In this document: positions 24,415-34,329 of the stretch, in pieces
Position numbering within the stretch: the first letter of the stretch is position 1
How the letters are laid out: each line of letters starts with the position of its first letter
Source: Reticulitermes lucifugus
Taxonomy: Eukaryota > Arthropoda > Insecta > Blattodea > Rhinotermitidae
Direction: 5' to 3'
Assembly (NCBI GenBank): GCA_026260175.1
Contig: JAKCWW010001207.1
Span: 4,060-68,059 of the forward strand
DNA: 64,000 bases
Program-made: the position numbers and the translations under genes
The notes under the pieces: generated by a model
Database searches by the model: none
What the model was told of the DNA's origin: nothing
The model's input: only the letters and a program-made list of their open reading frames with translations

Positions 24415-25454
24415 GTAAGTTCTTATCATTCTTATCACAAATTTATACCACAAAACTTTTTCTCTCGTCGGACTCAGACCGTCGACCGACGTATGGCTTA
24501 TCCAACTTTCTGGTCATTACCTTTACTTCCGTCATCAGGTTCCCGTGTTACAGAAGTACATACTCACCCGCAACTTTAAGCAACGTTATGTATATTAGGC
24601 ATATTTCGGACAGTGAACAATGTCCAATGAAATAAAATTAAATTACGCACTTTAAGATCTGCTTGGAACTTCTTGTTTATAGAGTTAAAAAATGTTAAAT
24701 ATTGTACTGGTTAATAACGTAGTCGTTTGTCAAATTTACGATTTTCGTGCTTTTATTTAATCGTATATTAAAGTTTTACGATATTTTCCCATACCTACTG
24801 CAGACGCCCAAGTAAGCATCCACATGCCCATTCGACTGTTTACAGGGGCTAAATTCTCGGTTCTTTTAATATGGATTATCAGAGCCAATTTACAATTAAG
24901 TGAGAACATGTTATATTATTGTACGTATAATTCACAAGCGTATGCGATGTACATACACAAATAATATATGTGCATGTATCATTAAACATGTTTCTGTTCA
25001 ACGTATATTCTGTAAACTTTCTTGTAGTTGGATGTAAATTGGTGAATAAAAGCTCAAATGGGAAGTGAGCGTGGAAGGAAAAGAGGGGTAGCTCTTTTAT
25101 AGCAACGAACATGTGTGGAGACAAAGGGCACGCAGGCAAGAAAGGAACATTTCCGAGCTTGAAGTAGTGGCCGTCGCTGCATCCGCTCCCTTTTGGTCCT
25201 GCTTGTTAGCGGACGTAGACCCAACAAACCAACTCGGACGAACGTAACAGCTTTTAAGTTTCAAGGAGGGACTAAAGGAAATTCCTCTCCAACTTGGTCT
25301 GCCAACAGCGACAAAAGACCGGTGTCTCGGATAGTTCTGGAGAAATGGAGACCGAGCTATGTTCAGTATTTTTCAGTGCATGCACTCACATTTTAATGAA
25401 GCAAACATTTTTGCAGTTATTGAAAACTGTTGTTACTGTGGCACTCGAGTCTGA

Positions 25455-25628
25455 CTTTTTTATGTACACGATTAAAATACTCGACGTTTCGGAGACACTC
25501 TGTTTCCACCTTCATAAAGGGGAACAGGGACGTTTACTCAGTTTAAAATTAGCGTTTTTACCGCAGGATGAGGAAAAACCGGTTCCCGAAACGCCGTTTT
25601 CTAGAATGTTGAATTTTAATAAGACAGT
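25455..25628. repeat. Inverted cgaaac element M
   Basis: Left half attaaaatactcgacgtttc ggagacactctg ... ccaccttcat and right half ggatgagg ... ggttcccgaaacgccgtttt ... aattttaat are inverted to each other around ~25530. The layout resembles the other foldback elements, but the arms are short and diverged. It is followed by a TAA run. Confidence 0.45.
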
Positions 25629-25645
25629 GGACGACATTCAATTTC

Positions 25646-25646
<1 letters not shown>

Positions 25647-25680
<34 letters not shown>
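25647..25680. repeat. (TAA)n microsatellite
   Basis: Eleven perfect trinucleotide units. Confidence 0.95.
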
Positions 25681-25681
<1 letters not shown>

Positions 25682-26139
25682 CACTTGTCATTAAATTTTA
25701 TAATGCTGCTGTTCTGTTGCTTGGATGTGTTGGATATTACTAGAATGTATTCATCAAGCCACAGAATTTTAATAAATTTTTACCTCCCGTTCTACAGTTT
25801 TGGACGAAGGAAACACTTGGCAACTCTACCTATGGGTCAGTTACGAACTGGGTCTCTGAAACTACCCAATGGATCTAGACAGAACTTTATTTCTTGCATT
25901 TAATATTGATTTATATCAGCCCAATATAGTCCATGTTTTGTCTGAATTCCAATTGATCTTGATTGATTTCTCAAGGTTAACTCAGTGTACACGACATTCC
26001 TTTGGACATAAGTATAGAACTTATTAGGATTTATTTCAGACACTTATTTTCGATTTTCTTGATACTTCATGAAGACAAAGAAAACCGTGAATAATTTCTA
26101 ACTCTGCAGCGCGATTCGTTCTGAAAAACAAAGTTATTT

Positions 26140-26275
26140 ATTTAGTGCCTGAGTAAAACCACGAAAACCCAGTCATAGTGGTCTTTGGATAGAGATTCGA
26201 ACCAAGAACCTCCCGAATACAGATCACAAGTGTCATTAATTGGGCCTACTTGCTCCGTAAAGCTTACATTCATGC
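26140..26275 (-). repeat. tRNA-type SINE S3, minus strand
   Basis: The minus strand carries ttggttcgaatctctatcca, a good B box (GGTTCGAATCTC), then gggttttcgtggttttactc aggcac. This resembles the 'ggttttccgtggtttccc' body common in insect tRNA-SINEs. The A-box part is decayed. Confidence 0.6.
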
Positions 26276-26399
26276 TTAATGCATATCAGGACCAAACTTC
26301 CACAGAAGTCGTTGAAAACTGTTACTCGAAATTTCCAGAACAGTTTTTCTTATATTTGTACGCTGTGTGTGTGTGGTAACAATATTATTGAACTGTATA

Positions 26400-27660
26400 A
26401 ATAATGTCAGTATAAGCGCCTGGACCGGAATATTCTTTAAAGTCAATAGCAGTGTGAAATGCTTTTCCGTTACGTTTTATAATTATATTTTAGCTTGTTA
26501 CGGAAAAAGTCATTATTTCGCCCTCAGTTCTCTTACTTGGTAACATAAAATTTACGTGTTTGTATGGCTGCTTCGTTCAAGTGCCATGGCTTTGAGTCCA
26601 GACGCTTCCAGTAACGGATGTTTATGAGCAGCTGTATGCTTTCCGAGTAGTGTAGTGATATCTGCAGAAAGCTCGAACTTTTATGGACGTATTTCAAGTA
26701 TCACGCAAGCAATTCAGACTTCGGAAGCAGTGTGCTGAATATATGGACCAGTGGCAGGATTTTCTGGGCGCGAAGAAGAAAATTAGGGCTTTAGAAGAGT
26801 GTGGAATTTCATGACAAGCTGAGCAATTAGTGGCTTCCCAGAAAGTAATCTGCCCCATAACAGTAACTGGATGGGAAATTGTCTTGTATTCGGTTCCCTA
26901 ATACCAGAGGCCGGTAAACTTTTCTGTAAGAGGGTGCAACACTGTAGTGAAATGAAGTAGCAGTGGATCATGTAGAGTTACATTTATGTTAAAACAATAA
27001 TATTAACGTCGAAGGACATCCCTTTGTGTTTCGTAAAGTAAATACCAAAGAATAATTCAATCTACACAGATAGTTTTATTTTAAAAAGAATATTTGCTTT
27101 TATGTAAAGCGCTATATTATAAAAAATTAAGTAAATGTTTAGTCCACAGTTGGAACTAACCTACTTTTTGATACGATAGTACAATACAAAACAACAGATG
27201 GCAGCCTTGACTGCAGCGTTATGTAACCCCACTCAAGTTCTTCCTTAGTATTACGCTGACCTCTGCACAACACGCACGCCAAGTTTACAGCAGAAATTGT
27301 AAGAATAAAACTTAAAAAAAACTTTCAAAAATTGATACACCGTTGTACTTATATTATTTTTATAATACCAATATAGTAATTCTGTGCACAATCTACATTG
27401 CGGTAAGACATTTTTCAGATAACAAAAACAGTGTTACATAAGGCATGTTTAACGCCAAATGAGAAAACAAAAATGGGGAAACATTTACAAAAACTGTCGT
27501 TGTTAGTATAACTTGCATAAAACCATATCTGGAGACATTTCAATTCCAAAAATCGCCGTTGTTAATGCGTGTGTATTTATCGCTACGAAAACCCACACAC
27601 ATCAACGTATCCATTCCATAAAACAAGACCGAGTCAAAGTGACGTAACCACAAATAATAC
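26400..27660 (+). other. Intronic stretch without recognised content
   Basis: No repeat family or coding block supported. Confidence 0.4.
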
Positions 27661-27676
27661 AAGGAAAAGGAAACTT

Positions 27677-27908
27677 CCGTGATTTCAGGCTTCCGCCGCG
27701 ATATTGATGAGATCTGCGCTCTTTTGGGGTATTACGCAGTGTCGAATGGTAATCCTTTACGGACGTTTCGGGACAACATGTCGGTCCCATGTTCTAGGGT
27801 AAAGAAGCCCAGGAAGACCCTTGAAGATGGGACCGATAGTTTGTCCCGACACGTCGGTAAAGAATTACCATTGGACGCTGCGTAATACCCCAGAAGAGCG
27901 CAGATCTC
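27677..27908 (+). mobile_element. Foldback retro-insertion C
   Basis: It begins ccgtgatttcaggcttccgc. Arm 27710-27790 (gatctgcgctctt, ggggtattacgcag, aatggtaat, gacgtttcgggacaac) is matched in reverse complement by 27820-27906. Both arms have AATGG. The right arm reads CTTGAAGATGGGAC ... GTCCCGACACGTCGG: a stem II-like GGGAC/GTCCC hairpin before a nearly intact GAAAC-GTC box. It is bounded by aaaaggaaactt (27665-27676) and aaaaggagactt (27909-27920), a 12-bp direct repeat with one difference. No ORF. Confidence 0.8.
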
Positions 27909-28193
27909 AAAAGGAGACTTATTTGATTCTCGTCATAACAAATCACTGTAGAAAGGATTTTATAGAGTCTACGACATCTTTCAGTAAAGGAAGGAAGCAC
28001 TTTTAAATACACATTTACATTAAATATTGAAATACTTGGGACTCATAAAAGCACGATTTTGCAATCAAGAATCTTTACATTATGTGTAATTAAGGCTGCA
28101 TTAGGTGGATTTTGAATACAATAATATAATTCTAATGGAGTGAAATTGTAAGGGAAAAATTGTAAATGTTAGCCATCATCCTTCATACATTTG

Positions 28194-28231
28194 CGCCTGA
28201 TGATGAACCTTATGAGTCGAAACGTGTAGCG
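28194..28231 (+). ncRNA. Hammerhead-like motif
   Basis: CTGATGA (28197-28203), a 15-nt stem II region (tgaaccttatgagtc, only partly pairable), GAAAC (28219-28223), GT loop, GTA (28226-28228), then GCG pairing with CGC at 28194-28196 (3-bp stem I). The core is intact but stem II has lost pairing, so it is probably an inactive derivative. Confidence 0.5.
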
Positions 28232-28289
28232 TTTTATATAACAACAGATATTGATGTTATAATAAGCACAGTTATGTAGACTGTATTAT

Positions 28290-28575
28290 TCTTTGCTATT
28301 TGAAAACAGTAAAGCCACTCAAATGGACCTATTAGAGTTCCGTTTTTCTTTATTAACCACGTTATTTAATATTTTCCAAAAACCTTTGAAAATTTTTAAA
28401 AAATTAGTAACTCCATCCAGAGGGGCCCGTCTTCAAAAGCGAACACTTCCCCAGTTAGTCCAAAAACTCTCCACATTTCATATAACCCGAAGATTCATTG
28501 CCGTATTTACAAGAGCTCGCCATTTGTTTCTTTCTTTAGCCAGGTTATTCCATCCACGACTTCCCGTCGTGTTTA
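28290..28575 (-). mobile_element. LINE 3'-end fragment, minus strand
   Basis: The minus strand reads GWNNLAKERNKWRALVN, matching the terminal 'W..LA.DR..WRALV' segment of many endonuclease/RT LINE ORFs, followed by a decayed downstream region. Stops interrupt it. The + strand frame over the same bases is a shadow. Confidence 0.55.
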
Positions 28576-28970
28576 TTTAAGATTCATTTTAATAGTACCC
28601 TGTTATCTACTTGGTCTTCGAAGTGGTGTCTTTCGTTCACACTTCCCCACCAACACTTTGTGTGCATTTCTGTTTACCTTTATGCGTTGCACATACTTCG
28701 CTTACTCCTTTCTCCTTTGTAAAATGAACTGAATAATATTTTGTTTGGCAATGTCAGTAAATGCTGCAAAATGAATGAAATGTTAACTGGGTTAATTGTA
28801 AAACACATGAATGACTTTAATTTGTAATTTCACAATGACAAGAAGTTAAAAATAAATACATTAGGCTCGGTTTCCTAACGTTTTACTTTAACAGCGCTCA
28901 AGCATTGATATTTCCGTTACAGCGGAAGGGAGCTTGTGCATCTTTCTTTTCGGCATGGTGTTAGTTAAGT

Positions 28971-29145
28971 CAGTAGTCAGGAAACACTGCATTTTAATAC
29001 AAATACTAGCATGTAACTAGCATGTAAGATGCTAATTCGTTGGGAGGTTACAAGAAGAATAAACCGCATTTTTTTATGTCAGTTGGTAGGGTGGGCCGGT
29101 GGACCGGATGAAACTGTAATCCAGGTTTTAAGTTGCTGACCACTG
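28971..29145. mobile_element. Possible hAT-type MITE
   Basis: The ends cagtagtcag and (minus strand) cagtggtcagcaactt resemble the CAGTGGTC-type terminal repeats of hAT elements and enclose 175 bp without an ORF. The 8-bp flanks (agttaagt / ctttatat) do not match, so the call is weak. Confidence 0.3.
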
Positions 29146-29149
29146 CTTT

Positions 29150-30350
29150 ATATTACCACTCAGTGCTCATTAGGTTTTATTCTCAGGTTATTTTGTGGGG
29201 ACCATCCTTGAACTTAGCAACCCAGAATATGCGGGCTATCGTTCTAGTGCTGAGTATATCAATTCAGCTCTGTTCTAAAACTAAATTAACAGTGATGATA
29301 TGAAACTAACCGTGTCACTAATTCCATCGTATTTAGGGAATGGTTCTAACATTTTGCTTATACTTCTGTGAAGACATTTGGTTGGAATTGTTTTTGAAAA
29401 GCGTTAACGAGGGAGTGATTAAGAACTTGTCTAAACACACATTACGCTACATTTTCAGTCTGTGCGTTTATTACATATTGCTGAACTGTGTGTGTATGTG
29501 TGGGGGGTGTATGTGTGTACAGTTCATAAAATATAGAACATGAATATATGTTTAGAATTTCTGATACTCTCGTAAGATACCACTAGAGGCCACTGCCTAT
29601 TTTCTCGAGGGAACTAAAATGCTACCTATTCTCCCTTTGAGATAAATATATGTATATTTTTATGATCACAGTGCTTTTTGTATACGTTTCTTGTGTGAGG
29701 ATATAAAAGGTGGCCTGTGGCAGGCTTGATATTGCATACGGCGATGAACAAAGTGAGAAAACCGAAGAGGGTTTCAGAAATTCCTCGTAGCGAGTTCCTC
29801 TGAAGCGTCGTCCGGGGAACGTCGCGCCATTTCGTGTCAAGAAATTTCATTAACGCGTTTCTGAGCACAGTAGACATAACCCAACGAGCCAAACTCCTCT
29901 GCCCATGTCGCATATATGAAGGGGCCCAATTCAAGGCATAGTTTGGTGGGAAAGTGGGTTTCGATGGACAGATTCTTTAACTTTTAGCTCTTCTTCAACA
30001 GACGTATCACATTTGAGACAAAAACTCATGCCGCTCTCATTACGTCATTTGACTTTCTAAATTACTTTTATCGTCATTAGCAGTAGCAGCTGATACTGTC
30101 CGACAGCAGTAGTTCCAGTTTGAACAAGATAAATTACATCTCCTTGGTTCGGGTTTATCAATCTTTTATAACGACGTGCCTGTTTCTGGGATTTCAAAGT
30201 AGAGCAGTCTTAAATGTATACGTAAAAACAAGTGATAAAAGTATATGGCTTGACGGAAGAGTTTTCTGCTTTACCCGTTATGTGGTACATTCTTGATAAT
30301 CCACAATAGTGTTTCTCAAACTGTGGTCCATGAGCTGTCAAGCTAGCTCC
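29150..30350 (+). other. Intronic stretch without recognised content
   Basis: A tgtgtgtatgtgtggggggtg simple patch lies near 29488-29515. At 30308 agtgtttctcaaactgtggt recalls a hAT terminus, but no partner end was found. Confidence 0.35.
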
Positions 30351-30354
30351 ATCA

Positions 30355-30600
30355 GCTAATTTCTCGGTTGCATGGTAGAGCGCTTAGGTTTCAGTTCCAA
30401 ACAGACTGGATTCGATGCAACTTCTACAGAGCCTCCGAAAACCAGCAGACCACTATGCAATTAATATCGGGACTCCATCTCCAGGATAATGTTGTGGGAG
30501 GCTGGAAATTAAGAGTCTTCTCCATGTATAGCCGAGGCTGACAAAGGGTGAACCTCTGCTACTTTTTCGACACAAATAGAGGGTACATATAAATCCTCTG
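30355..30600 (+). repeat. tRNA-type SINE S5
   Basis: gcatggtagagcgcttaggt (A-box-like) and actggattcgatgcaac (B-box-like, GGATTCGATGC) are spaced as in a tRNA gene and are followed by a ~180-bp unique body. The cloverleaf is not convincing, so I call a SINE. The 3' end is uncertain. Confidence 0.5.
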
Positions 30601-31009
30601 ACCGCGGGGCTGGACATTTAAATTTTAGCGTACCTTTTATGTAAAACGTGAATATTTTATGAACAAAAAAAAAAGATAACATTTTGAAGTACGCAGCATT
30701 TTGTGGAGAAAAAAATGGTGATTGTGCAGCATGTAGAAAGTATAGTCGTTGACTAAATATATGAAATACGGTCTTTGGGTGGTAGCGGTACTTGCGTCCT
30801 ATATATAGGACGGGGGCTGTCTGAAGTTAAATTACCTGCACAAACTTCCTTGCGAATAAAACTATGAAAAAGCATAGACATATTGCGTTTTCTTTATCTG
30901 AGAGAGAAATTCTCAAAAGTTTCACTGATTACCCGGTGGAACCTTTGCTTACCATAGCACAGCAATCGTGTGTGTGGGGGGGGGGTGTATGACTCATCAG
31001 CTCAATCGC

Positions 31010-31326
31010 CATGAATCCGCAAAGAAGGCACAGCGCACGGAGTGGCTACTGGAAACGAAACTGGATACACAGGCCCAGAGACTTTTCAGAACAGCGCGTC
31101 ACAAAATGCCACCATCGATAACATCGATACATATTTGGTACAGACAGTGTAAAGGAACGGGAAGTGTTTTGTACAAGGAAAGTACAGGATATCCTTGTCT
31201 GACAGTGGAAAATTTCGAAAGGACATGTCACGTTTTTATACGCAGTCCGCGTAAGTCGACAGGAGCTGTGAACTGTGCATCCGATTTCGTTTCGACAGAC
31301 CACTCCGTGTACTGTGTCTTCTTTTG
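31010..31326 (+). pseudogene. DUF4817-type helix-turn-helix transposase fragment
   Basis: The + frame shows an ordered set of pieces: AQRLFRTARHKMPPSITSI, HIWYRQCKGTGSVLYKES, VENFERTCHVFIRSPRKST and a degenerate tail ending HSVYCVFF. The order and motifs ('RLFR', 'PPS..SI..W', 'TGSVL.K..G.P', 'EN.ER....IRSP.KST', 'SVY.V') match the N-terminal helix-turn-helix region found in mariner-related insect transposases and DUF4817 proteins. The catalytic DDE part is absent and the frame stops at 31326. A domesticated exon is unlikely, since the segment is not bounded by splice sites and GRPR has become GYPC. Confidence 0.6.
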
Positions 31327-31418
31327 AAAGTTCATGGACTAAGATAATGAGTCACACACTCACAAATATGGATGCAGTGCGGTGGAAAACAAAGATTACT
31401 GCCATCTACCGGATACTA

Positions 31419-31618
31419 GCCTTGATTTCAGGCTTCCGCCGCGTTGTTGATAAGATCTGCGCTCTTCTGGGATATTACGCGGCGTCGTGTGGTTATTGTT
31501 TACCGACGTTTCGGGACAACATATAGGTTCCATCTTCAAGGGACCGATACGCTGTCCCGAAATGTCGTTAAACAATTACCACACGACGCCGCGTAATATC
31601 TCAGAAGAGCGTAGATCT
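31419..31618 (+). mobile_element. Foldback retro-insertion D
   Basis: Starts gccttgatttcaggcttccg. Arm 31442-31520 (agatctgcgctcttctggga, tattacgcggcgtcgtgtgg, ttattgtttaccgac) is almost perfectly reverse-complemented at 31545-31618. Both arms contain GTGTGG. It is bounded by a perfect 12-bp direct repeat, taccggatacta, at 31407-31418 and 31619-31630. No ORF, no polyA tail, and only a ~25-bp spacer between the arms. The high arm identity and perfect target duplication make this the best-preserved copy. Confidence 0.85.
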
Positions 31619-31972
31619 TACCGGATACTAAGTGAAACTTTGAGAGTTTCTTTCGCAGATGATGCGCAAACAGTACGTCTGTATCCTTTCGCTTAGTTTT
31701 TATTTACAAGTAAATATGTAAAGGTAATATATGTACGCCCTGCATAATGTCTGGCTTTTTAATACACTATGAAAATTAAATAAACTCTGTCATGGATATA
31801 GGTGTTCGTGGTGTTGAATCTTCGCAGTTTGCTGTTACAGATTTCGATGATGGTGATAATACGTAATTCATTTCAATTCAGTTCGGTTCAATTTAGCTTG
31901 TTTATTAATATGCTGATTCAACAGTCAGACGACGAAGTAAAAAATCAGCCCTATACACAAAATAGGATACAT

Positions 31973-32028
31973 GCATACATACACGAATACGTAAGTACGT
32001 GCATACATACATGAATACGTAAGTACGT
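31973..32028. repeat. 28-bp tandem duplication
   Basis: Two 28-bp units (gcatacatacacgaatacgt then aagtacgt) with one difference, followed by a partial third unit. Confidence 0.9.
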
Positions 32029-32476
32029 GCATACACCCAAAGCAAATAACACAAAGAATAAATGAAAGACAACTAATCAGTATATTACTTAAAACACCAA
32101 ATATGATTTGAAGGTACAAAATTGTATGTTATTATGCGTGATGCAATAAAGACACAACAGATAATGTAAAATCTGATTTGGTGTAATAATTTGTTTTCTA
32201 AATATCTGCTTCTCTGCCGAATAAATAGACAGCAACGATAGTCTAGCAGGACACTTTTGCGTGGAGGAACGCAGGAAACAGTGACACCAAAAATAACAAT
32301 AACTTTAATATTAATACGGCACACCCTTTCCTAAAACTTTTGTCTAGAATTAAGCATTTTAGAAGTTGTTATGTAGAGTGAGAATAACTAAGCATCCTAA
32401 CTCTAATATGCTTACGTCATAATGTGATGCCCTTTGTTGTCCAGTTATTATTTTGTGCAGAGTATTAATCTCTGTG

Positions 32477-32735
32477 GTGCCGATCCCAGTGATCGCGCGG
32501 CCTAAGGGGTGGGTTTGCGGCCGTTCGCTTGCTGAAATTGCGGGTTCGAATCTCGCTGGGGGCATGGATGTCTGTCTCTTTTGAGTGTTATGTGTTGTCA
32601 GGTAGAGGTCTCTGCGTCGGGCTGATCACTCGTCCAGGGGAGTCCTACCGAGTGTGGTGTGTCTGAATGTAACAGTGAAGCCTGGACAATGAGGAACCCT
32701 GGCACACGAGGAGCTGTTGCGCCATGGATACAAAA
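32477..32735 (+). repeat. SINE S2 with perfect 13-bp target duplication
   Basis: The tRNA-like head has a B box at 32543-32553 (GGTTCGAATCT), then ggggcatggatgtctgtctc and a ~180-bp body ending gcgccatggatacaaaa. The element is bounded exactly by attaatctctgtg at 32464-32476 and 32736-32748. That fixes the insertion at 259 bp and shows target-primed reverse transcription. It is a comparatively young copy. Confidence 0.9.
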
Positions 32736-32749
32736 ATTAATCTCTGTGT

Positions 32750-33900
32750 GCTGATTAAAATTGTCGTCTCTTCTATATAATCACAACTTTTCAGTATTTA
32801 CGATTGACTATAATGCTTGGGATGGATTAGTGATTAAAAATTCATTGTTATTTTAAACTGTATTCGTAATTATAGTTGCCAATAATGTGCAAGAAATTGT
32901 TAATGTTTAATACAGACATACCAAAATCTAAAGATGATATAGCTGACAAATTGAACCACAGTCTAGGAGCAATATTATTAAGGTCAGGTACCTCAATACA
33001 TTACTAGGCGCTGTAGAATTCTACAGGAATGTTTATTTGAATTTGTGGAAAACGTAATTAACTTTCATGCCAGTGTTATTTGAAGTTTTGCTCATTAATT
33101 TTATTAGTGATAGTTTATTAAATATATTGTGGTAAGCCCACCAGTTTTGATGACATAGGATTGCTTTATTTAGCGGAAACCCTTGTAATTACTGCAGAAA
33201 TAGGCGTGTTTCTACAGCCAGTTTTTAGAGTTCTCCATTGAAGATTTCGGGATGGCGAAAACTACATAATTGACGCTTCTTAGGGTTTGTCTCAAAGCCT
33301 TACATCTGTAAGACAGACTGATTCACTTGTAGGTCATGCGTGTGTTTCTGGAACGTTCAGGTTTGCTATTTATGGGACAGTCGTGCCATATTATACAAAC
33401 TCCCTGAATTCAAATGATCCTAATTATGAAATCCTTTATGTGAGTAGAAGATCGTCATTTATTGTACGTGTTAGTAGTTAATATTCGCTAGATTTCTGTG
33501 AATTGAATATAAAGAAGGCTTCAGGATTGTTTCAGTATTAGCAACTATTTGCATTCCCCTACCGAGAACTTAATAAAAACACTGCCGTACGTTGCCTGTA
33601 TTTGCGCTCCAACATCTTGTTCTGTAAATCATAAATATCGTTCATAACTTAAAATGTAAGACGAAGGTGTTCAAATAACTCACACATTTTACTTTACGCA
33701 GGAGACATTTAAAGTTTTAAATCCTACTGCTATAACATCAAGAAGCTATTTTGTACACTTTGTGTATTGTGTGTTCCATATGATTTTCAAACAAGAGAGG
33801 CAATGTACTATAAACGTAACACCGAAGCCCTTTCCCGTAACCGTTGTTACCACGGAAAAGCAATAAGTATTACATATTCTGTGTGTGTGTCTTTAGCCTT
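32750..33900 (+). other. Intronic stretch without recognised content
   Basis: AT-rich, no supported feature. Confidence 0.4.
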
Positions 33901-33904
33901 AGTT

Positions 33905-34320
33905 ATCCATTATGCAGTGCGGATGCGCTGTATTATATTGTCATGTGGCCTGTCTGGTTCTGCCATATTTTTTCACATTATCTCATAAACGGCACGATTT
34001 TCGAAAAAAAAAGTTACTGAACACAAAATGTGTGTTTTACTTTTCTCTACTTTTGTCTGAAACATATCTCATTCCAAGAAGAATTGAGCGAGATATCATA
34101 AACGTGCAAAGGTCTCAATGTAAAGTACCCGTTATCCTTGTGAGGTTTTAATGAAACTTGAATTTTTTCAACAGATTTTCGAAAAAGCCTTAAATATGAC
34201 ATTTTGTGAAAATCCGACCTATGGGAGCCGAGTTGTTGCATGCGGACGGACAGACGAGCGGACGAAGGACGAACAGACTTGACGTAGCTAATAGTCGCTT
34301 TTCGGAATTTTGCGAACACA
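33905..34320 (-). repeat. ~400-bp dispersed repeat, copy 2 (inverted)
   Basis: The reverse complement of this block aligns from end to end with 1733-2130: gtgttcgcaaaattccgaaa, acaactcggctccc, ttcaagtttcattaaaacct, gggtactttacat, cgtttatgagataatgtg, aaaatatggcagaacc. It is the fullest partner for defining the family ends. Confidence 0.8.
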
Positions 34321-34329
34321 CCTAAAAAT

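Noticed and set aside
24415-24635. Open frame continuing past the first Ig exon
   Set aside because: A perfect gtaagt donor ends the exon at 24414; beyond it all Ig features disappear, and 24414 joins in phase to 38546.
30308-30340. hAT terminal repeat (agtgtttctcaaactgtggt)
   Set aside because: No matching opposite end or 8-bp duplication found nearby.
22171-31620. Foldback elements as ordinary DNA-transposon MITEs
   Set aside because: The clear target duplications of this class are 11-13 bp and the elements have one asymmetric end, unlike symmetrical MITEs with 2-9-bp duplications.
22171-31620. CRISPR-like array or transcription terminators
   Set aside because: Repeats are dispersed over kilobases, inverted in pairs and in an insect genome; no regular spacer spacing.
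32477-32560. Possible functional tRNA gene
   Set aside because: The B box is good, but the body continues for 180 bp and is flanked by a target duplication, so it is a SINE.
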